64,000 nucleotides of DNA from Nematopogon swammerdamellus (Eukaryota; Arthropoda; Insecta; Lepidoptera; Adelidae). Every line of letters starts with the position of its first letter. Within the stretch, counting starts at the first letter, position 1. The notes beneath the pieces are model-generated. The model did no database searches, was not told the origin of the DNA, and worked only from the letters and a program-made list of their open reading frames with translations. A program made the position numbers and the translations under genes. Below are positions 32,379 to 43,894 of the stretch, piece after piece. The stretch lies in contig OX336340.1 of NCBI GenBank assembly GCA_946902875.1, forward strand, positions 21,963,566 to 22,027,565. The letters are read 5' to 3'.

Positions 32379-35319
32379 GTAAGTATAAGTACAATACAAG
32401 GCAGTAAATTATGCACATCGGGCTTTAGAAAGAGACAAACCGGTTGTAGAGCGTCGTCCCCGTCGCACAGTCCAGCGCGCGGTGTCGAGGAGGGCCGCCC
32501 TATGGATCTGGACCCTGACCCCACAACCTAACCTAACTAATAGAGGAACTAAGAGAGGAAGGGGTGAATGACCGCTATTCTCAGACTGGAGCGCAGATAC
32601 TATACCTTGATTTGTTGGAAGAGCCAGAGAAGGAACTATGATTTTTATTAAGTGCGGTAATTTCTTAATCTCATAGATACTTATAATAATCCAATCAAAT
32701 TATTAGATAAAATAATGAAGCACAAACAATTTTCTATTGAAGCACAAACATTTGAGTAGCTTTAGAGGAAACATACAGAGATCTTACACAATGGAATTGC
32801 ATCCATAAATATTAACAATTTAATAAGCTCACCGGATAAATTTTTTCCGAAAATTAATGAAAACAAAAGCCGATTTTAGGCTAGACTTTATATCAAATCT
32901 GGAGTAACCCTCTTATGTTGTCCAAATTTTTAGGGGTTCGGTCGCATCTGTGTCGAAGAAAAAACAAAAATCCGCATGTTGGAAATTAAAAGTACTCCAA
33001 CAATAATATTTATGTCTCACGCAACAAAAACTTGGCGATTTATAGCTTTTAGCTTTTCACAATGCACAGCACAGGTTGATGGCATAGGGTGGATGAGACG
33101 AACAAAATGTAGCTGCAAGATTTGACAAGTTGAACTTAAATAAAATCTTGTAAGTTTTTTAGTTTTTTTACAATTTGGAGTATACTGGATTGCATTGTCG
33201 CCAGAACCAGAACCATGTCTGCGCAAAACTTCAGCTGAATCGGTTGAGTGCATAGAGAAATAATATACGGGGGTTCCTTTATAAGTCTATGGTTGAGTGG
33301 AATTGGTTTGAAATTCATTTGCAATGTTTGACCCATACTAACAAGTGAAGGTAAATAAAAGCATGTAAACTTCTAAAATATGAAGATATTGCTATGCATA
33401 AAATATAATTATTCATGAATATTTGTATAAGGACAACAATTAATGAAATGAAATGAAACAATGGTATGTCAACCGCAGCGCCTCGGCACAGTCGCCGGTG
33501 ATGGTGATAATAAAAAAAAAAATTAAATCGAAATTAAATATTGATCCACCTATTTCCATACTATAAAGTCATATCTACATGGTACTACATACAAAGGCTT
33601 CCCACACCGAGATACGTATCAGCCGCGGACGCGGCAACGGGCCGCTGCACACGCTCTGACGGATACCGCTCGACCGGTGTGTGTGCCGAACTCGTCTAAA
33701 GTAAAAACTATCAAACAATCAAAAGAAGGTACTAAATTGATTGCGCTAATGTGTAATAAATAAAGTTTCCTCTCCTAAAAAAAATCTAAATAAGTTATTA
33801 AATCAGTAAAAATGCTGACCAAAAGCAAAGATGATGAGTAAGGCAATAAGAAACATTAACAAAGAGTCTAATCGAAAGCTGATCACGCCTCAAACATACT
33901 TCGAGAATAGAACCAGAACATTATTTATTTCTGCAAATAAATTGAATAGGTAATTTCACCAACGTTAAACCCATATTGAACTCCGCCCCGCGCATACGGC
34001 TCATCAATTCTTCTTATAAAACTGTCATCAGGCGTCGCGGCGGACACAATACCGCTCCCTGCGTCACCCCGTTGATCCTCACTCCTCTCTTCTCCACTAT
34101 GATTCTAATGCGTCCCCTCCCACTCTGGTCCACCACAATAGATAATGACCACGTCTGAAAAGGCGGCCAAACACGCGTGATCCGAGCCCTGGCCCGTCAT
34201 AATAGTGATCGATCAGATCGGAAGCACGTGATGGATCGCTCAACGCTGTACACATATTGGCGACGTCGGAGGGAGTCTCTGCGCCGACGCTAACTACGGC
34301 GGGGGATGTAATTAAAATGTGATGATTTGAGCAGATACTGGGGGGATTGCGCCGTGATTGACGATTGCGGTTGTTTCTCCTTCATCATTGTTTGATGGCA
34401 AAAGCTGATTTTGACATGAATGAATAGCTACCTCAAAAATGATTTTATAAAACTATTGAAACCATAAACACGCTTCGCCCGGAAATCTTGGTTCTATTTT
34501 AGAACTACATTCATAAAATGATCTTCTCTAGTATTAGTCAGATTTCAGTCCTGTTACTTTTAAGCCGGTAGGATCCGAGAAAAATTGGAAAGGCTATCCC
34601 CAGAAATGAACACATAAACGCCGACTGGCTGACTGACTTTCAGAAAACAAATAATGCCTACGTCTACAATTTGCTTGTATTTATTTGTGAGTTCTTTCAG
34701 TTTACACTTTTTCATTAGAACAATATTTCTTACTTCTTTGTCGGGAGTACTTATATCATGAAGAATGCGCTCATTTCTCACACACGAATGGATCACAATG
34801 ATGGGGGCCAGTCGAGGGCCTCCATTACGACGTCAGGCAGCAGGTCGAAGTCGGCGGAAACAGAGCTGCGTGAGAACTGGCCACAGCTGAACACAATGCT
34901 CGAACCTCACAACAAACATCACACCGATATCTCGGGCATTTAGATCATCACCGCTCTATATTTTAAGCAGTTGTTTTTGGCATTTAGACTTACTTACATG
35001 ACCTGTATTGTACCTATGCTAGTATTGTATTATGATATGTATGTATTGTACTGCTATTATATTGACCGAGTGTTACCAACCGTACCACTGCACTGTTTTG
35101 TTTGATTTAAATGAATTAAATAGTAAAAATACCGACCGTGTCTCGTTAAAATTGTAGTGAGCTTGTTGGACACGAATTTTCGCTGTGTCGATGTTACAAA
35201 ATGCTGACTGCAAGTGCATATAGTATAAATACCTATTCGTGAATCTGGATACAATTTACTTTAAAAATATTTATATGTATGCGTGAAAATAGCCTCTGGA
35301 TTGAAAACATATATATGTT
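32379..35319. other. Long stretch without recognised genes
   Basis: Mostly AT-rich. GC-richer patches at 33600-33690 and 34150-34310 (with palindromic GATCGATC and CACGTG at 34227) have no open frame of coding character. Confidence 0.35.
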
Positions 35320-35800
35320 GTAGATAGATAGATAGAAAATACTTTATTGCTCCAGAAAACATTTTACACAAACAGACAATAAGTAATGTACATGAGGGGC
35401 AAAGGCGGACTTATCCCTTAACAGGGATTTCTCCCAGTCAACCTTTGGATGTTTGAGAGTCGTATGTTGTGAGATATAAGTAGGTAGTAGCAAAATACTT
35501 GAGTGTGGGAATGAATAATATAATATAAGGAAAATAACTATGATAAACTATAATATACACTACATATAAGTACGTAATAGTTAATTAAACATATAAATTA
35601 CTATTTATAAATTACATTAAATACATATGAATTACAATTTATATAATACATAATAACAAAATATATACATACATACTTGTCCATTCAGAATTAAAGGATT
35701 TTTTAGCTTTTGTCTTCACATCGACGGAGATAGTACAACTTTAAGTGTTTTTTTGAATAACGGAAGCGACTTGCAGTGCCGTATACAGTAAAGTAAGAGT
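35320..35800 (-). repeat. LINE 3' UTR in reverse (tail AGATAGATAG)
   Basis: AGATAGATAGAAAATACTTT, ATTGCTCCAGAAAACATTTT and GGGGCAAAGGCGGACTTATC then CCTTAACAGGGATTTCT match 61290-61420. Typical of a LINE 3' end with a short repeated tail. No ORF remains. Confidence 0.6.
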
Positions 35801-36092
35801 TTATTTTAGAAGTGTTCTTCCTCGAGTAGATTTAAAATTATAACATTTTGACCCATAACTCCGACATAAAGAAACTTATCACCTCCGACGTTGTCTACTG
35901 AAACTTTTGAAAGTATTCGTAAGAAAGCTTTTAAGTTTGTAACTTCAGCACACTCAGGAGCTCAGGTCGAGGATCAGACGAATAGGGTGGCAGAGCGGTT
36001 ATAGAAAATCGTGTTGTCATACAAAAGATCTATACTAAAATGTTTACAAATTATATTTATGTGCTGTATATTTAGACCTTTTGATAATTTTT

Positions 36093-36473
36093 GTCAGCCT
36101 CGGTAGCTCAGTGGTGCGGTGGTCGACTGTGTTAAGCAACCCTGAGCGCGGTCAATACTTGGATGGGTGACCGCTCTACCGTTGGAGGCTGACCGTGGAT
36201 CGGATTCTACGTAAAAAAACTGTAGGTCCCTTCCCTTCTTACCTTACTAGGTGGTAGGGTTTATCTCGCCCGGGTTGGTACAACCGCACTGAATGAAACG
36301 TCGGTCGAAACGGCTATGTAAATAGTTAGTGTTTTTCGTCCAGTTCAGTGTAGCCGACATTAAATGAAGGGAAGCACTGACATGACACATAGTTCACCCG
36401 GTGTTATGGGCTGACATCACTGATGTTATAGGTGATGTAAACAACCGTGTCAGATTCCATAAAAAAAAAAAAA
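36093..36473 (+). mobile_element. SINE-A with H1 head, full length
   Basis: Best example of the H1 head: GTCAGCCTCGGTAGCTCAGT, GTTAAGCAACCCTGAGCGCG, ATACTTGGATGGGTGACCGC, closing GAGGCTGAC (pairs with the first 9 bases), then a B-box-like GGATCGGATTC. Body intact with an empty CCAGTTCAG site and an A tail. Confidence 0.92.
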
Positions 36474-38376
36474 TTCATATTCTTAACAATGCTATTATAT
36501 ACCTAGTTATGCTATAAAGTTAATACGAAAAATGTCAATGTCTGAATGTTGATGTTCATTAAACTATAGGTACATGGTCCACGTTACATTCCGGTTCCAA
36601 CACTCAAGACATTAAAACTTTAATTATTAAAGCGGTTATCTAACTAATTGTGTTAGGTCGCAGCGATAGTCCCCGATTGTCTCGTGTTCTCACGGTTTAG
36701 GACACGGCGGAGACCTTATCAAGATTTTGGACACAGGCTCTTGACCTTGCGCCAAGAGCGACCTTTCCGTAACACTTGATAATCGTGCAATGGCCATATT
36801 TAGACTTCGCTTCGCCTGCGCTTGGAAAACCTTCGAGAAACAATAGGTTTGTGGGTGTAGGAGAGCCAACTGAGGTGTTGATCGGTACAAATGTTCAATG
36901 CCCTCGGAGTGATTGAAGGTTATTTGCCATACATTACGTAAACGAATTTTTAAAAAAAAATTTCCTGCTACATTTAAAGTCAGGTTTTTTATTTTATTTG
37001 TAGCTAATTAGCGTCCTCGCGTGAACTGACGCACAGACTAGCATGTTCTAGTGTTCTTTGTGCAGTCGTGTTAAGAACAAGAAAAGAATATCCTATTAAG
37101 TCCCGTCGAGCCATCATAAACTATTATCCTGGACGGTGATCAATGAAAAGAAACCCTGCATCTTGTTCCATATCTTTAACGAAACCTTAGACTATGTGAA
37201 AATTCCTAACAAAACCTCTAACAATCTTTGATCGGTTATGACCTCTACATTACCACTTGCTTGTTCGCGCACCGAAAAAAAAAAACAATACCCAACACTG
37301 CCACTATCGCTCAGTCACATCAACTTCCTACAACCCAGTCGACATCGCACAACACACGATGTCACCTACAGATGGAGCGATACGCTCCTCAGTTCCATTG
37401 TGAGGCCGAGACCGAGTGACGTGACTATTTCAATAAGTCTCGGAATAGTACATCCATTATCGGTTCGAGTTAATCCGATCTACACTCCTGCGATGAGGTC
37501 GAACGAAAAAGGCATGCGACTCAAGGCCTCCCGCCTAGCTCCCAACGAAGTATATTTGAGTTCCTCCTGAGAATTTGTGAGGCCTCGGCGAGTTTTAAGT
37601 AGAAAAAGTTTGGATAGATCTTTATCGAAAATTTGTTAGATTTGTATTTTTAATAGACATTAGTAAACCTTGCTGTCGTGTTTGAAAAGAAACGTAGCCA
37701 TGTCTATCAAATTGAATCGATCTCTACGTAAATTACGATCACTTATCACTCCACCAAGCTAGACAACAGATGCTTTGGAATCGTACCAATACTTACAAAT
37801 ACATATTCCAGACGAATCCAAATGAAAAAAAATATATATATTTAAACAAGTTATATCTACATATACCTACCTGCATCACATTCGAACAAAGAGAGAAAGA
37901 AACCTTACTATTACATAAGGAGTATGCCCTTAATATTGGAAAGAAAACAGACAAGAGCCACTCAACCGCAAATCAAAACTCATCAGAACAGACAAAGTGA
38001 ACCGATGAGTATCAATATCGCAAACTCGACGTCTCGTACCTGGGACTCGCTCGAGTACTGCTCCCTAATATGGACAATAATGGTACGCAGAAAAAACTTA
38101 AGAAACGGATAATATGGTCTCGCATATTGTCAGTCACGTAGCCGGTATCCTTCCTTTTGTCGTTACAGAGCTCGCCAGGAAAGCCGTGATCTAGTATGCG
38201 TGGGACAGCAGATCAATTTCGACTTGATTCTTTTTTCCTGTTTTATTGACTAACCATTTGACTCATTTAAACGTCATTAATTTAGTTTATTCTTCTACTT
38301 AGACCTTTATTATTCATAATTCCAGTTTGAAAATTCTTAATATCTATTCTCTTACAACGAAATCGACGGCGTCTAC
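36474..38376. other. No gene recognised
   Basis: Unique-looking sequence. GC-richer at 36655-36890 but frames there lack motifs. Confidence 0.35.
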
Positions 38377-38422
38377 GTTTTTAGGGTTCCGGACCTCAAA
38401 AGAAAAAAAAACAGAACCCTTA
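38377..38422 (+). mobile_element. Family B 5' end fragment
   Basis: TTTTTAGGGTTCCGGACCTC, A run and CAGAACCCTTA match the variant B at 43305, then the sequence switches into a SINE-A. Confidence 0.6.
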
Positions 38423-38562
38423 TATTTTTATGGAACCTGGCATGGTTGGCTATATAAGTATGTGCGCCTATAACTCATTGCTTCGATTTGGTAGTGACGG
38501 CCGGCTACACTGAGCTGGACGAAAAACACGAACAATTTACTTAGCCGCTTCGACCGACCAAA
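38423..38562 (-). mobile_element. SINE-A fragment
   Basis: TTTTTATGGAACCTGGCATG, GCCGGCTACACTGAGCTGGA and ACTTAGCCGCTTCGACCGAC on plus. Degraded, 5' truncated. Confidence 0.7.
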
Positions 38563-38726
38563 TCTCAAGTCAATTTCTAGTGTCTGATGCCAAATACGAC
38601 TTTAGTGACAACAGCATAAGATTCAATATGGAATCGTGTAAATTGACTGAACGCAGCGCAGGAGCGTGCGTCATACTACTTATGGAAGATGCAACTGTTT
38701 AAAATTTTGAGAGAATACGTCATCGA

Positions 38727-38800
38727 CCCGGTGGCGAAATGGTAACGCGTTGGCGGCTCAGGCAAGAGTTTCAGCTTCGAATTCTGGTCTAGACGTATTT
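38727..38800 (+). mobile_element. tRNA-like sequence
   Basis: A-box-like TGGCGAAATGG and B-box-like CTTCGAATTC at tRNA spacing. The T stem partly pairs but the acceptor ends do not, so it is a tRNA-derived SINE head or decayed tRNA rather than a working gene. Confidence 0.45.
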
Positions 38801-39600
38801 TTTCTTAAGATTAGTTCCATATCGTACATGTAAGTGTTCAATGATACCGTTCCTTCTTTGTCTCTGCTGGTTTTGTTTTACCAGCAGTTACCTAATTATT
38901 TGTTGTCTCATTAACGTTAGTCACTTCTGGTTAACTTGTACCCAGTAAACCTTTCAGCACTGCCTTCTAAGCTGTATCTCTCAATTTAGCTTGTCCTACA
39001 TGGAGTTCGAGATAGGAATCACATACTCAGTCAATGAATGCCGTATTTTTATGAATGTGCCTATTTCGAGTGACGTCACCGGCCGGGATCATTCACTCCG
39101 TTCCTCCCCCACCGCGCCCACATTGTGCCTTACCTCTCCTGCCCACCCCTTTCCCCCGTAGAATTAATTCCGTGCCGTTCATCTCGTGGAGTCTGAGGCT
39201 TTGTCATTGCGTCGATCAAATCGAAACTTCCCTAAGATCCTATATGAAATTATAATTGAATCTGTTACTGATATTTTTAACCTTAATTTCACCATCTATG
39301 GATAAGTCTCGATTAATATTTATCTGTCGGTTAAAGTCGAATTTCTCATACAGTTGACATGAGTTAACCAACAGATTACATGTTGGCTAATGGTGGCGAA
39401 ATCGGTACTTATTAGAGTTTTTAAAGCCTCCGGTTAAGTATCGTCCAACAATTGTTTGTCGAATAAAGTTACATTTATCACACAGTTGATAGGAGTAAGC
39501 CGGCAGAAAAATTTTAGCAGAACGTGTTGAAATTGATACTAAGACACATCAGAATACTTTATTGCTCCAAAGATTGTTGCTTCTTGTTCACGTCTCAGCG
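38801..39600. other. No gene; possible CRE-bearing promoter patch
   Basis: TGACGTCA at 39071-39078 and pyrimidine-rich GC DNA to 39160. No convincing exon follows. Confidence 0.25.
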
Positions 39601-39617
39601 TGTCTATGCTGAGAGCT

Positions 39618-39736
39618 TTTTTTTATGTAATCCGGTATAGGTGGCTGAGTCAGAGGGGCCAAAGCACATGCTCTGACTAGCCAATATCACCTCCGAGAAG
39701 GTAGGTGCCATACCGTAGACTTCCCTGGATTGCTGG
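39618..39736 (-). mobile_element. SINE-D, 5'-truncated, with 14-bp target duplication
   Basis: Tail (T run), GTAATCCGGTATAGGTGGCT to CCCTGGATTGCTGG. Flanked by CTATGCTGAGAGCT at 39604-39617 and 39737-39750, direct proof of retroposition by target-primed copying. Confidence 0.93.
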
Positions 39737-39794
39737 CTATGCTGAGAGCTATACGATATCGCTAAGCTCGGTGGGGTAAAAAATCATCTGCATT

Positions 39795-39905
39795 GAGGTC
39801 AATACTGGACATAGGACACTCTCCCAATTCTCGCCAAGTCCCTCTGCTGCATGTATCAAGACTTCGCTGCTTGTCAGGCATGCGGTGCATCTCCGCTCCC
39901 ATAGT
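39795..39905 (-). pseudogene. RTE-type LINE 3' end, degraded
   Basis: TACTGGACATAGGACACTCT, CCCAATTCTCGCCAAG matches the reverse of the YVQQW tract (CACTGCTGGACATAGGCCTC) with indels. Confidence 0.5.
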
Positions 39906-39939
39906 AACGTAATATAACTCCAAAACTATTTGGCATAGT

Positions 39940-40264
39940 TTTTATTTTTTATGGAAACTGACACGGTTGGCTACATCACCTACAACATCCGTGATGTCAG
40001 CCCATAACACCGGGTGAACTTGGTGCCACGTCAGTGCTTCCCTTCGGTCGTGCCGGCTACACTGAACTGGACGGAAAACAACAACTATTTACATAGCCGT
40101 TTCGACCAACCTTTCATTCAGTGCGGTGGTAGCAACCCGGGCGGGTTAAACCCTACCATCTAGTAATATAAGAAGGGAGTCATATCCCTTAGTCGCCTTT
40201 TACGACATGCACGGGGAGAGATGCAGTGGGGCTATTCTTTTAAAGTACCGGCCCCACACGGTAC
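39940..40264 (-). mobile_element. SINE-A with H2 head, full length
   Basis: T run, GACACGGTTGGCTACATCAC, an intact GAACTGGACGG site, GGTTAAACCCTACCATCTAG and AGTACCGGCCCCACACGG head end. Confidence 0.92.
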
Positions 40265-40547
40265 GCATAGTGTAAACATTTTAATTTGTCTCGACTTTTC
40301 AACTCAATATGTGCGTCTCTGTAGGAACAATTTGATCAAAACATGCTTACAACTGTATTTCTTAATTCATTTAATTGGTGGCTCTCGGCACCGCTGCAAT
40401 TCCGGCTCGTCTGTCCCCCTGAACGGCTTTTATTAATTATATTTATTTATTTTTTTTAGGTTTAGATTTAAATGTTTAAGATAGTTTTAAGTTATCACTT
40501 AAACCTATTGTTTGTTAGTTTAATAGTTACAATACACTAATACACCA

Positions 40548-40705
40548 CACGCTATATCCCGACAATCGGGGTAAGCAGAGTAATCGCTGTTGTGCTACAA
40601 GTATTCTGGTAAATTACAGCACGACACCGACCACCACGTTTATCACAATATTCGGACAAGATAACTCAGATCAAACAGCAAGTAAGGCATGAAGGCCCAC
40701 CTAAA
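40548..40705 (-). mobile_element. SINE-C, 5'-truncated
   Basis: CGCTATATCCCGACAATCGG, GTAAGCAGAGTAATCGC, TGGTAAATTACAGCACGACA and CAAACAGCAAGTAAGGC on plus. Confidence 0.8.
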
Positions 40706-41053
40706 GATGAAATATTTATATGTTTATTATTTTAAGTTATTTAATATAGGTTTTAAATTCGTTAATTTTATTGATTGTAATATCTTTTGTTTTTATTGTA
40801 AATATGTTAATAATGTTTTTTTATCATTTATTAATTTAAGTAACTTAAAACGTAAAAGTGTTCCTACAAAGACACATAATATTGGTAGGAAAGTTCATAC
40901 AAAGTTTTTGCTGCTAAATGCTTTTGAATTTATCGTTCGATCAAGTTAGTGTGAGATTGTAGGTATTGCAAATAATCAAGATAAAGTGCATCGCGTGATT
41001 GAATGTTGGTTACAGCTCATTTGTGCAATCATTATGTTCTCATCCCTCTGCAG
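40706..41053. other. AT-rich, possible intron
   Basis: Very AT-rich; an open plus frame at 40689-40949 has low-complexity Phe/Asn/Lys-rich translation and is not believed. It ends with a good acceptor, TGTTCTCATCCCTCTGCAG. Confidence 0.3.
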
Positions 41054-41272
41054 CCAGCAGTATGTGACGCGGGCGACGGCGCCGGTGACGGCGAGAACGG
41101 CAGCGGCCACGGCGTGAACGGCAGCGGCAACAGGCGGTTACGGCAGCGGCGGCGGAGCGGCTGCAGCCCGCGGCGCTTACAAATCAGCGATACAATCACT
41201 TCACACCTTCACTCGCACTCACAATCACTATCTATCAGACATCTATTCAAAACACACGATACATATTTATAA
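41054..41272 (+). CDS. Candidate terminal exon, Gly/Asp/Arg-rich
   Basis: After a pyrimidine-rich acceptor ending CAG at 41053, a phase-0 frame of 72 codons runs to TAA at 41270. It starts PAVCDAGDGAGDGENGSGHG, followed by a basic stretch RRLRQRRR and a Ser/His-rich end. GC-rich codons in an AT-rich setting suggest selection, but the GGC-rich hexamer-like pattern could also be a low-complexity island. AATAAA occurs near 41507. Unknown family. Confidence 0.3.
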   Translation, partial: PAVCDAGDGAGDGENGSGHGVNGSGNRRLRQRRRSGCSPRRLQISDTITSHLHSHSQSLSIRHLFKTHDTYL

Positions 41273-41620
41273 GCATTTATACATTACGCATTAATATATT
41301 CAACAATTTGTTTTAGATTCATTTTTTATCACATTTTGAATGCCGTCTGTGCCTTGTGATATATCTAGTCTTATTGTTATGGGGGATTTTGCCCGCAGGC
41401 ATGAGAACTTTTGGATACAGAGTGTTTGAATTATGCTTTACTTGATTTGTTGCGTTTACCTAACAAAATATTAATGTTGTAAATAATTTATAATGAGTCG
41501 AAAATAATAAATTTGTCATTGGTAAATAATTTTCTTCCTCGTTATAAACAAGTTTTTATGTTGTTGCCAATGATTTTTACGCAGGTGCTATTATGAATAT
41601 AATAGAGAAATGAAGATACC

Positions 41621-42090
41621 AGCCCCCTCGGTAGCTCAGTGTTGCTGTTGGTCGGTCGACTGTTCGCGGTCAGTTCTTGGATGGGTGACCGCTCGACCGT
41701 TTGGAGGCTGACCGTGGTTCGGACTCCACGTAAAACTGTTCTTACCTCACTAGGTGGTAGGGTTTGTCCAACCCGGGTTGGTACCACCACACTGAACGAA
41801 ACGTCGGTCGAAACGGCTATGTAAATAGTTCGTGTTTTCCGTCCAGCAGGTCTATTCTTGTAAATTCTGACAGCGGAATCAGCGCTGTTGTGGCGCTGAG
41901 AGCCACTTACCAAAGCGGCTCTCAGCGCCACATCAGCGCTGATTCCGCTGTCAGAATTTACAAGAATAGACCTGCAGTTCAGTGTAGCCGACATGAAATG
42001 AAGGGAAGCACTAAAAAGTAAGGTGTTATGGGCTGACATCACGGATGTTGTAGGTGATGTAGCCAACAGTGTCAGATTAGATAAAAAAAA
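41621..42090 (+). mobile_element. SINE-A with H1 head, interrupted by a foldback element
   Basis: Head with CTCGGTAGCTCAGTG, TTCTTGGATGGGTGACCGC and GAGGCTGACC; body to CCGTCCAG at 41846. It resumes CAGTTCAGTGTAGCCGAC at 41975 and ends in an A-rich tail. The insert is foldback MITE 2. Confidence 0.9.
41847..41974. mobile_element. Foldback MITE 2, 128 bp
   Basis: Arms of about 60 bp, CAGGTCTATTCTTGTAAATT / AATTTACAAGAATAGACCTG, around TTACCAAA. CAG on both sides (41844-41846, 41975-41977). Same target base position in SINE-A as MITE 1. Both have CTATTCT starting at the sixth base of a terminus. Confidence 0.88.
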
Positions 42091-42434
42091 ACAACAATTT
42101 AGTCTATAAATTGAAATAACATTCCAAGTCGCCTCCATCTGAGCGGGTCGATGCTGCATCAGAATGCCGCTCGACGGCCATTATCTAGAAAGCTAAAATC
42201 ATATTCCACATTGGCGGCGAACCAGTTCCGAATGTGAACCTTATTACCTTGTGTGTCAGTGTGTGCTAATATGAGCTGGTACCGTTCTGTGTCAAAACAA
42301 CAACAAGAAACAAAAAGAAATCAAGAAAGTTAGTTATAAACCAGGAAAACATTTCGAAGCAAAAGTGGAGCTAGCTCCGATAGCTGCAGTTTCTTGGCGA
42401 AAACCGCAGAGCAGATTTTCAGCTTAGATTTTAA

Positions 42435-42832
42435 GCGGCGGGTGGCCGGATGGTTTTGGCGTAGGTTTCTCATGCGAGAGGTCCGAGGTTCGAATCCGGT
42501 CGGCGTGCGTCTATCAATGAGTTTTTTTCTGACGAAAAAAATTACGTGCACGTCTACACCTGCTGCTTCACCGTACTTAACCGGTGCAAAACTGCAGTTC
42601 CCTTCCCTTGGCCCTTACTAGGTGGTAGGCTCAAATTGTAGCCGACTGGATTGTTACCACCATACTAGATGTAAAATGGCCGCATAGCAACCTCGGTTGT
42701 GTTCTCCTATAGTCCGGTATAGCCAGCAATCCAGGTAAGACTCCGGTATGGCACCTACCTTCTCGGAAGTGATATTGGCTAGTGAAAAAACTGATTTGCC
42801 CCATTCTTAACTCAGTCACAGAATACTTAATT
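42435..42832 (+). mobile_element. SINE-D, full length, tail degraded
   Basis: GCGGCGGGTGGCCGGATGGT (A box), GAGGTTCGAATCCGGTCGGC (B box), GAGTTTTTTTCTGACG, central block, GTCCGGTATAGCCAGCAATC and GTGATATTGGCT. After 42783 the tail is recognisable only by spaced matches. Confidence 0.85.
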
Positions 42833-43304
42833 AATAACTCAGTGCGCCCTTCTGAGGACTCGAAGTCAGTTGTTAAGCACACCCTGTAGTACTATAGCCC
42901 CAATGTATCACGATTATTTGTTTTAGTAATGAACATTTCGAGTTTTAAACGAGAAAATTTATTCATACGTCCGCACTTACCATATTTGTGTAAGTGAGGC
43001 CCGGCTCCGCGCGGCGGCGGCGGCGTCAGATGCGCGAGCTTCATATGTATGAGTACTGAGTTATTCTTATTTATGGGTCTAGTTCAAGGCCGAGCGAGTT
43101 AACCGTTAAGTGCGGCATTATCGCTTTGCATAATATCAAATTATTTATTCGAGACGCGCTAAAACTGTCTGCGTGTGTTTTAATTTGAATTTCAAATAAA
43201 TTCTCGTCATTATTGTCGGCTAGGGAGCGCGGAGTGGGGCATGCGCGGCGCGACACCGCACGCTCTTGTTTCCTTAACACCTAATTAAATCGCGACTTCG
43301 CGCA
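42833..43304. other. No gene recognised
   Basis: GC patch with a GGC run at 43011-43025. An alternating AT-rich reverse frame at 43071-43280 lacks motifs. Confidence 0.35.
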
Positions 43305-43894
43305 TTTTTAGGGTTCCGTACCTAAAAGGAGGAAAAAACGGAACCCTTATAGGATCACTTTGTTGTCCGTATGTCTGTCTGTCTGTCTGGCTGGCTGGCT
43401 GTCTGTCTGTCTGTCTGTCAAGACCTTTTTTCTCAGGAACGGGTAGAGGTATCAAGTTGAAATTAATATCAAATACTAAGGTCTGCGTTTCCTCGGAGGT
43501 GTAAACAATTTAAGCTTCTAGGTCAACGCAATCACTAGATACGCCTATTTAAGTCACATATTTTGCTACCGGCAAATCAAATCAAAACCTATAGAGTACT
43601 TCCCGTTAACCTAGAATCATGAAATTTGGTAAGAAGCAAGGTCTCACAGCACAAGTAAAGGAAAAAATCCGAAAATTGTAGATATGTCGTTATGTCATAT
43701 AAGAAATATATTTTTGAATATTTCAACTTCACGAATGCCGCACAGTCAAACCATTGCTGTAATGCTTATTTAGGCGGTTTGTGATTTTCCAAAACAATTT
43801 GTTTTTGTACATACATAATACAAATATATTGAGTGATGCTGATGATACGGAACCCTCGGTGCGCGAGTCCTACTCGCACTTGCCGACTTTTTTT
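43305..43894 (+). mobile_element. Family B, long variant (B2)
   Basis: TTTTTAGGGTTCCGTACCTA with A-rich loop and ACGGAACCC forms a 5' hairpin; CTGT/CTGG runs; then about 350 bp unlike the short B copies; end GATACGGAACCCTCGGTGCG, CGCACTTGCCGAC and T run as in B. So the same termini bracket a different middle. Confidence 0.8.

Noticed and set aside
36093..36160. Functional 5S rRNA or tRNA gene
   Set aside because: Only parts of each are present, fused, and copied many times with a shared body and A tail, so it is a SINE head.
38727..38800. Working tRNA gene
   Set aside because: A and B boxes are present but the acceptor stem does not pair.
41542..42159. 205-codon reverse-strand ORF
   Set aside because: It covers a SINE-A plus foldback MITE 2; palindromic and repeat sequence happens to lack stops.
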